Source: Pseudofabraea citricarpa (taxonomy: Eukaryota > Ascomycota > Leotiomycetes > Helotiales > Dermateaceae). Taken from it: DNA of 64,000 nt. How positions within the stretch are numbered: the first letter of the stretch is position 1; every line of letters begins with the position of its first letter. Of this stretch, positions 57,984 through 64,000 are shown in pieces. Position numbers and translations under genes: made by a program. Below the pieces are notes generated by a model. It was not told the origin of the DNA, did no database searches, and saw nothing but the letters and a program-made list of their open reading frames with translations. Where the stretch lies: assembly GCA_029641185.1 (NCBI GenBank), contig JAPWGK010000014.1, positions 620,001-684,000 on the forward strand, in the 5' to 3' direction.

Positions 57984-60900
57984 TTATTCAACTACAACCA
58001 CTTCTTGCCGCGGCCCCGCTCTCTTCCAAGCGGATTTGTATATCTTTCCGAGCCCGACTCGTTCTACAAAGCCATCTTTTCTTTTCTCTATGACCATAAT
58101 GTTGTAAAGAGGATATCCAGAAACATCAACTCTCTTCTCGTTGCCCAAATATTGGGCTTCTGACAAGACTATTGCTGTAACTGCATCACACACGTCGTTA
58201 GTCGAAGGCTTCGCTCCAGAATTTAACTTCACCGTTCCCACTTTTGTTGACGACGCCGCATCGATGATCCACCGCTCTCGTGAGATGGTCACGTCTTGTT
58301 CTGGCGCTCCGTCTTCGTACGCCTGCGAGGCATTCGTGTTCGTTTGGGATGGGTCCTCGTCCTGAAGATTCTCCCGTATGTACTCAGTGTCGCCAAATTC
58401 AGAGCATGTCCTGATCCTGAAGCATTCATTGCCTAGCCAAAGCGAGGCAGCAGAGGTGCAAAAGATAAGATGTCGATCGCTCAGGTTGTTTAATGGTAAA
58501 TTCTGGGGAGGGAGAACAGGTTTTGGTTTTACTTGAAAGGATTCCCAGTCTCTAGGAACCTTGCCGAATACCTTCCTTTGAGAGAGAAGTCCGAGGTCAG
58601 TGAGTTTATGCGAAGGAGTACCTTTGGAAGACGAGACAGACTTCGTGATGCCGTAAAGAGATCCATGGAGGGGCCGGACTCTCTCCTCTCCGATTGGGTT
58701 GGTGCACATTAAAAGTCCGTTCTCGTCTGCATGTACTTCAAAAGGAGTTTCAAACCCCACCATGATTCCCTTTGAATCTACTTCTGTTGGCTCCCACCCA
58801 GCCCATGACCAACTAGGCGGACTAAGCCGCAAGGTATTACAGTTCTCATCTTCCTGATTTCTCCGGCGACGGACTGACCCTTGTGGCTGCCAAAGAAGTG
58901 AAGCATCTATGAATCGCGTAGGTAGACCATATCGAAACGATGAATTCAGTATCTCTGGGGATTCTAACACCCCCCGAAGTCCTTCAAATGCGTCCAAGAT
59001 CTTCCATGGCTCTCCGATTTGCCGGCCGCTGAGGTCTTCCACGACCTTGATGTATTGACAAAAAGCGGGCAAACGAAATAATCGAACACTTTCACCCTCC
59101 TCCAACATATGGAGACCAGATCCGTTGAGACTGTCTCCAGGCCCAGGGATCGGCTTCAGGTGTAGCCACGGGAACAGAGCCGAGTTACTGTTCGCATCAA
59201 GAGCGTTCACGTCTTCTCTCCATATACCACCCCGACAACGCCATACTGCGTAGCCGCTTGCGATTAGCAGCATCCGTCTTGAGAGCATCTTTTCCTGCAA
59301 CGTCCATGCTCTAGACTCCCAAGGATAAAAGCTTTGTTGCATGCCAATGGGGAGAAACAGCTGTATGTCACCCAGAACCGTGTCCATTAGTTGATCAGAT
59401 ACGACCCGGTCTCTGGTGATTCCCACCATGCCCGAGTCCGCAGTTGGAGCATCGCCAGCAACAATGGTGAATAACGCCTCACTATATATCCGACCCATGC
59501 GAGCTATGTTGGCAGCATTATCAGGATCCCCTTCGTCTTGAATAATGCAGAGACTGTCTACCCATAGAAATTCTTGTCCCATTCTTTTGCAGACATCGAT
59601 AGCGTCTTGGATAGTCTTCGGAATATAAACATCATCTTTCTCGAGTGAACCTGGCTGCAGCAGGCTGTTCATATTCTCCCTGGTCAGCCGGGTGTGACCA
59701 GGACGGTTGTATGTTGACTCCTTTGTAATCATGTTGTAATAGAATGCTTGACCTAAAGCTGTCAGTAAATCGATTTCCTGCCAAAGGATTCAAACCCGAA
59801 CTCGCTCCGATTAAAGGTGAGAACAGCATGATAAACACATATAGATTTGTCGTACCTTCAGAATCCCTATGCTCCGTCCATTCCGAAGTTCCCCACACAT
59901 AACTCAATACCACGTAAGTCCGATGGTTCGGGTCCGGGGCAGGTCTGATAATCCGCGAAAAATCCTCCCTGACAAGTCGCATACCCCAAACATCGATGAG
60001 CCGGAAGGGGAACTTCTGGTCAATTTCTTGGAGATATGACTGTGAAGGCCAAGAGGATTTGCTACAGGCATCACCATGGAGCTGTTGGCATGCCAACAAA
60101 CAGTCTTTGAAGAAAGGAATATCAATGCGTGGTTTGAGAGTCCGTCCATACCATAGCTGCTCCCCTTGCGGTCTGGGAACCGATTGCTCGAGACGCAAGC
60201 TGAAATGAGATATTTCTTTGAGCGGTGCTCTAGGGGCTCTCCCATGGGCAAAAACGCGTACACTCAGTACACCGTCCTTAGTCTCTCCCAGTTGATAAGC
60301 TCGGACGATCAATAAGCATGGTAACGGCTTTGCTTTGCCCATGCTGAACATGGCCATTTGAGACATGACAAGCTGTGCACCTGCGAACTCTCTTCGGGGG
60401 CTTGCTATCCCTCCAATCCCAGCTGCAAAAGCTCCCAGTTTGAGCGCCTTGTCAAGGTTATCCTCGGCTTCATATGCGCCGTTGAGCACGCCTGCATTGA
60501 GATCCTTGTCCTCCGCTGACTGGAACAGCTCCATTGCGATATTTTCTGCTTGCTTGGCCGCTTCTTTCTGATCGCGAGTATAGCCAAATGGCCAGATGTC
60601 CTCGCCTTCGGTCCATCTTTCCCAGGATGAGAACTTTTCAATCCATTGCTTAAATGTCTCCACATCCTTCAGCTTGTCACTCGTGTGGAGATGCTTGGCA
60701 ATGTGTTCATCTTTGAGCAAGTCATATTCCGGCCGGCACATGCTTTTGAATAGAAGTCCACAAAACTTGCACCAGGCTCGGTGGGACAGAACGTTGTCAA
60801 GCTTGAGGCAAAAGACATTTGAGTTGTTTCCCAACGGAGTCGGCCGTGGTTCTGAAAGACGAGCCACGCTCGGCAAATACTCGTTGAATGGGATCCGTTC

Positions 60901-61008
60901 ACATTCGTGGCAGAGACTGCATCTCGGAGGTTTATCTGACACCTGCGTCCATAGGTCCTGGCTTTTGTCGCCAGCCTTGTGGATTATCTTTTGGAATTTA
61001 AACGGCAT
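57984..61008 (-). CDS. HET-domain protein (incompatibility-type)
   Basis: Exons 59856-61008 and 57984-59752 (103-bp intron) give 973 residues. Near the N-terminus is a Cys-rich segment (CSLCHECERI, then WCKFCGLLF) that may bind metal. The HET domain spans about residues 335-535: RLIDVWGMRLV, YVVLSYVWG, then after the intron LTRENMN, PKTIQDAIDVCKRMGQEFLWVDSLCIIQ, RMGRIYSEALFTIVAGDA and SRAWTLQEKMLS. HET domains occur in vegetative-incompatibility and other allorecognition proteins of filamentous ascomycetes, where activation can cause cell death; whether this gene does so is unknown. The C-terminal 400 residues have no domain I recognise. Frames are intact. HET genes are numerous and fast-evolving in such genomes, consistent with the accessory setting. 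Confidence 0.9.
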
Positions 61009-61433
61009 CGTGCAAGTGATTTTCCGACGTTTCGAGTAGAAGTATTATGGGACCATGCACATTCTATATGCTGTTTGTGAATGCAATATTCATTCCAGGC
61101 ATGCAGTGAGCATTGTAAAATGCATAATAATGAAGAGAAACAGGGCAGGAAGCTTTGGGAATGCGACCATGACTGCCGTTATTTGTGCAACAACAACACT
61201 TGTTTCGCTCACCGACGATTACAGCATTCTCATGATGATGATCTCAAAGTTGTGTTACTTGAAAGTGCCAATAGGATAAATAGGAGGAGTTGACCGAAAC
61301 GCAGATTAGAGGCGAGGGCTGAGGTAGTAGGCTTGGCATATCGAGGCAACAGCTTCCCGGCCTCTACAATTGGGCGGTTCTTTTTCTCAAAAGTAGAAAT
61401 TGGGTTATAGGTGTTGATAGGCCATTTGTTGCC
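61009..61433. promoter_or_regulatory. HET gene upstream region and 5S flank
   Basis: About 425 bp between the HET start and the 5S gene. Short frames only; no repeat or recognisable control site. Confidence 0.45.
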
Positions 61434-61553
61434 ACATACGACCATAGACTGAGGAGAATTGGGCATCCCGTCCGCTCTGCCATACACAAGCCTCAGATCG
61501 GTAGATTAGTAGTTGGGTGGGTGACCACCAGCGAATACCTACTGTTGTATGTT
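61434..61553 (+). rRNA. 5S ribosomal RNA
   Basis: About 119-120 nt with the conserved fungal 5S layout: start ACATACGACCATAG, then GGGCATCCCGTCCGCTCTGCC, the internal control region TTAGTAGTTGGGTGGGTGAC and the end TGTTGTATGT, which pairs with the start (helix I). ACTGAGG pairs with CCTCAGAT, and CGGTAG pairs with CTACTG, so the main helices are preserved. A T run immediately after (from about 61552) is a normal RNA polymerase III terminator. It is a lone dispersed copy, as usual in Pezizomycotina. It lies antisense to nothing and about 90 bp from the end of the F-box-like gene. Confidence 0.93.
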
Positions 61554-61644
61554 TTTGACATTTTTTTGTTTTGCTTTTTGCTTTGCCTTGTGTTGCTTAT
61601 TTAGGACTTTATATACCACACTCTGCACGTCAAACCTCCTTTCA

Positions 61645-63506
61645 TCAAGTGCCCATCCTACCAAAACCGTTGCTATCCTGAATGTTATTTCTAAACATGG
61701 GATATGATTCCACCTTGTTGACCCAGAAAGGCCAAGCATAACTAGGAGAATCTTCTGGGCGTCCCCTGCCGGTCGCTCCGTATCCTGAGTGATCAGATGT
61801 GAAACCATCGCACCAGACTTCAGTGGCATCCTTTCCCTCAAACTCGCCGTCCTCAGCTCCTAGCTCTACAACTTCAAAATCTGCCGTCACGGTAGCATCG
61901 TCCTCTTGATATATACAGTCCATTCTCGAAGTCCACACATCTTTGATCTTGCTTTCCTCGACCGTTCCAGCCCGCTCGGGTCCTTCCGAATTCTGGTGGG
62001 GAAGCCGTCTGTAAAATACTGCTTTCTCAGGATATTGGCCGAGACCTCCATCGCAGTTAGATATCCAGGCATGGATATCGCAGGTGTGAAGGCGGGGCAG
62101 ACTGGTAAATATTTCTCTCCCGAGGTCGCAGATAGGATCGAAATCTTCATCCTCGTCTAGCGACAAGCCTTCGCCGTTTATCTCAAGATAGAGCTCCTCT
62201 AGAGATGCAGGAAGGCCTTCGATAAAAGCAAGCAAGTCCTATGATGTATTAGACTGAGGGGCTGCGTACGCCTGAGGCAAACTTACAGGTCCATATCCCT
62301 CGCAATCAAGTCTTCCATCATCCGCGTAGCGTCCACCACGATTGTTGTCGTCTCCCACTTGGAGAAACTTGAGATTTGTTAAAGGTTTAAATAGCTGAGC
62401 AATAGCTGGTGAGAACGGACATCCAATATCCGCAAAACAGAAGCTCTCAATTGAGTAGCTCGGGCTGGCAAGAGTGGCCGTAAGTGCGCGAAGAAAATCC
62501 ACACCGCTCGCGACATTGCCCGTTCCATCAGCTACACGCCCACCTAATCTTAAGTCTTTTAGGTCTGGCAGTGAATTGCACACATTCAAAACAAACGGCA
62601 AATGTGCAGGAATGGAGACAGATTTCAGTGACTTCTGGTGCTTCTTGATAAAGTCAAGGAACTCCTTGTCTATGTCGTTTTCGCTGTAACTATACTGGAA
62701 TCCAAAATGCCGTAGTTTTGTGAGCTTCAACTCCGTACTTGGCTCTTTGCAATACTGCTGGGCTCTCTCAGCTGACGTTGTGGGCAAAGTAGGCAGCTCG
62801 TCGTATGTCTCGCACATAGAGATTTCTAGCGATTCCAAACAAGGGCATGTGGCCTCGACCACATTTACCAAGAATTGGACGAAGTCATTCCACGGGGATT
62901 GCTTTGCAAAGCGCGAGCTAACTGGTATATCCCAGACGAGTGATGTCAAATTGACAGGAGCCATGTTCCAAATGTGCTCCTGGGGTTTAAGTCCGCTGAC
63001 TGTTAAGTAAATGAGGTTCGTGTAAGATGGCAGAGTCGTAATAATATGACCAGCAAGTGCGCTTGCTGTAAGAGATGCCTTGGAGAGACGATTCATGTGT
63101 TTAGCTGCCCTAACGAGCATAGTCGATTCTGCAGCCCAGGTCGCATCTTGAAATTCTCCAAAACGGCTTTTCTGGTGATTTTTGAAAGTGTTGACGCAGG
63201 CAGCTAATTTCGGATTACTTCATTGATGGGTTAGCTTCAGAAACCTTTATCGGCATCTTGTACGTACTTTGAGATAGAACGCAGTAGCTGAAGCTGTCGT
63301 TCTGTGGACTTTTCATCGTCATCTTCATTATACCGGTCGTCTATGCTAAGATCAACATGACTGTAGAGTACTAAAGATGCAGCTTCCCCTAAAAATCGGC
63401 AGACGAGACTGCAGTTGAAAAGATCACTAATTTGTAGAGCTTGATCGGACAGAATCGCATGAAGAACTTCCATAGGGAGAGCCGTCATCCCCGTCATCCC
63501 CGTCAT
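61645..63506 (-). CDS. F-box protein with leucine-rich-like body
   Basis: Exons 63268-63506, 62287-63217 and 61645-62238 give 587 residues. Residues about 9-55 are an F-box (LPMEVLHAILSD, LFNCSLVCRFLGEAAS, LYSHVDL), expected to bind Skp1 in an SCF ubiquitin ligase. The following part has irregular leucine-rich repeats (LTSLVWDIPVSS, CLESLEISMCETY, KLRHFGFQY, SLKSVSIP, DLKDLRLGG, NLKFLQVGD, SLEELYLEINGEG) that would select the target. The C-terminus is acidic, then aromatic. Three in-frame ATGs (63506, 63497, 63488) compete for initiation because of a repeated ATGACGGGG word. Target unknown. The second-intron acceptor is a weak AAG. Confidence 0.82.
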
Positions 63507-64000
63507 ATTGTCGAATGATGAAAGAACAAAGTAACAGAAGTTATTTCAAGTTTTATCAAATAGATGTATGGGCAAAGAGAATGAGAAGCACAGATGATTG
63601 ATTCTCCTGATTCGTAGGTACCAGCTCTGGAACTAGGCAACATAACCTAAACCGTTCTAGGCAGAAGCGCACTGTATCACGTGAGTGATGGGATTGAACG
63701 GTGCCACCTGCTGGCCGACGGTCAATTAGAATATATATTCTAGCTGAGCAAAATTGAATATTAGCAGGCTATTATAAAGATCACGCAAGATATTCGTTAT
63801 CTATTATAATTATATCCTTTAGCCCCTGATTGTTTAGCCGAGGAAATAACAAAAGTATCGGCATTCCGATAGCATCACAGACAACTCGAAATAGATTATA
63901 GTATTTAAAGCACTAATAATCCCGATCCCGTCCTCTCTAGGTTTAAATCAAAAGCATAGCGTGTCAGCAGTAAATCAAACTTAAAGTGATGAATAAGGTC
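63507..64000. other. Upstream of F-box gene to window edge; nothing else seen
   Basis: About 490 bp, A+T-rich towards the edge. Presumably the promoter of the F-box-like gene; no other feature supported. Confidence 0.5.

Noticed and set aside
59770..59800. tRNA-like GTTCGGGTTTGAATCC word on the minus strand
   Set aside because: It lies in the HET-gene intron and I see no matching acceptor or anticodon arms; no tRNA gene could be supported anywhere in the window.

Overview
The window is nuclear DNA of a filamentous ascomycete (Pezizomycotina). Genes are cut by many short introns of about 50-60 bp with GTAAGT-like donors and YAG acceptors. There is a HET-domain gene, an Argonaute and an Asf1 of fungal type, and a dispersed single 5S rRNA gene. 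A leotiomycete (Helotiales-like) source is my impression only. All gene models below were joined by hand from splice signals and reading-frame continuity, so exon edges may be off by a base or two.

Layout. (1) 1-3644, minus: an Argonaute gene whose last exon lies beyond the left edge. (2) About 3.8-12.5 kb: no convincing gene. It is dominated by a roughly 3.8 kb field (6258-10095) holding about 23 copies of one short element, all in the same orientation; this is the strangest non-coding structure in the window. (3) 12.5-38 kb: a dense block of conserved housekeeping and regulatory genes: RNA14 (mRNA 3'-end processing), ASF1 (histone chaperone), SRO7/Lgl-like (exocytosis), a CorA-like metal transporter, SPT10-like (histone-gene activator/acetyltransferase), CCT7 (chaperonin), mitochondrial ribosomal protein uS2m, a CBS-PB1 membrane protein and a Swi5/Ace2 zinc-finger factor. 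All of these read as intact.

(4) 38-64 kb: gene-poor, visibly A+T-richer accessory DNA. It holds three members of one poorly known protein family sharing an FPAEIR...WDGK..P..ALR signature (40.3, 44.9-46.6 and 47.7-48.5 kb), a small four-helix membrane protein, two amidase-family genes head to head (one with a premature TAG), an AsaB/CmcJ-like oxygenase-family gene, a HET-domain gene, one intact 5S rRNA gene plus a 5S fragment, and an F-box/leucine-rich-like gene.

There is no single operon-like system. The best candidates for something undescribed are the short-element field beside Argonaute, with two copies carrying inverted ends, and the FPAEIR family cluster, which includes an internally duplicated member and a truncated member with added membrane helices. 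An apparent second promoter inside Argonaute intron 1, and an otherwise frame-perfect amidase with one nonsense codon, are also worth checking.
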